From Chthoniobacter flavus (GTDB lineage Bacteria > Verrucomicrobiota > Verrucomicrobiia > Chthoniobacterales > DYNR01): a stretch of DNA of 6,193 nt. The notes below the pieces were generated by a model. It made no database searches. It worked only from the letters and a program-made list of their open reading frames with translations, and had not been told where the DNA came from. Shown here piece after piece: positions 6,069 through 6,193 of this stretch. Position numbers and translations under genes: made by a program. Each line of letters begins with the position of its first letter. The first letter of the stretch is position 1. The DNA lies in contig DYNR01000143.1 of assembly GCA_020720945.1 (NCBI GenBank), positions 1-6,193 on the forward strand. Reading direction: 5' to 3'.

Positions 6069-6193
6069 AAACAGTAAAATCAGTTTCGTGGCTTTCTATT
6101 GGAGACTTGCACCTGCAACCACTCTCCGTAGCCGCAAAATCTCACTCCATGCTCTTATCATCTTTTCCCAGAAATGTCACGCTCCCCAAATCC
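6069..6193. other. 125-base stretch upstream of the REC gene without a confident gene
   Basis: No complete gene is visible. On the minus strand one frame reads DLGSVTFLGKDDKSME and then a stop at 6144-6142, which could be the tail of a preceding gene. It is too short to support. A weak promoter-like pair (GTGACA at 6180-6175, 17-base spacer, TAAGAG at 6157-6152) is present, but its -10 matches only three of six consensus positions. No terminator hairpin was seen. Confidence 0.3.

Noticed and set aside
6152..6180. A sigma70-like promoter, GTGACA with 17 bases to TAAGAG.
   Set aside because: The -35 matches five of six positions but the -10 only three. Single matches of this quality are common by chance.
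6142..6193. A possible C-terminus of an upstream gene ending in a stop at 6144-6142.
   Set aside because: Only 16 codons are visible, with no homology signal. A frame of this length open to the window edge is expected by chance.

Overview
The window is the inside of a minus-strand operon built around one nonribosomal peptide synthetase (NRPS) gene. Read in the transcribed direction, from high to low coordinates, it holds about 125 bases with no confident gene (6193-6069). Next comes a 226-residue membrane-anchored response-regulator-like protein (6068-5388). It is followed by a 1775-residue NRPS (5391-64) and the first 22 codons of a further gene that leaves the window at base 1. Both gene junctions are 4-base ATGA stop/start overlaps, so the three genes look transcribed and translated as one unit.

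The NRPS has the domain order C-A-A-PCP-TE. Two complete adenylation domains stand side by side with no carrier protein or condensation domain between them. Only one carrier protein follows, then a thioesterase. The core motifs of both A domains are intact, including the P-loop, the Asp at the amino-group position and the A10 lysine. The second A domain is preceded by a sequence that looks like the tail of a C domain plus a C-A linker. The simplest reading is a former two-module C-A-PCP-C-A-PCP-TE enzyme that lost the inner PCP-C segment. Alternatively, the remaining enzyme may work with a carrier protein supplied in trans.

The gene before it encodes a receiver (REC) fold. Its candidate phosphoacceptor Asp and conserved Lys are kept, but the acidic pocket and the switch Thr/Ser are altered. 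A single C-terminal transmembrane helix follows in place of a DNA-binding output. Its tight coupling to an NRPS gene is unusual. It may tether or allosterically control the synthetase at the membrane, but that is inference.

The organism is a bacterium of moderate GC (about mid-50s percent by eye), with many T-tracts on the coding strand. Nothing in the window fixes the phylum. Lineages such as Verrucomicrobiota or Planctomycetota are a weak guess. No RNA gene, mobile element, CRISPR array or clear terminator was seen. The plus strand carries only reading frames antisense to the two genes.
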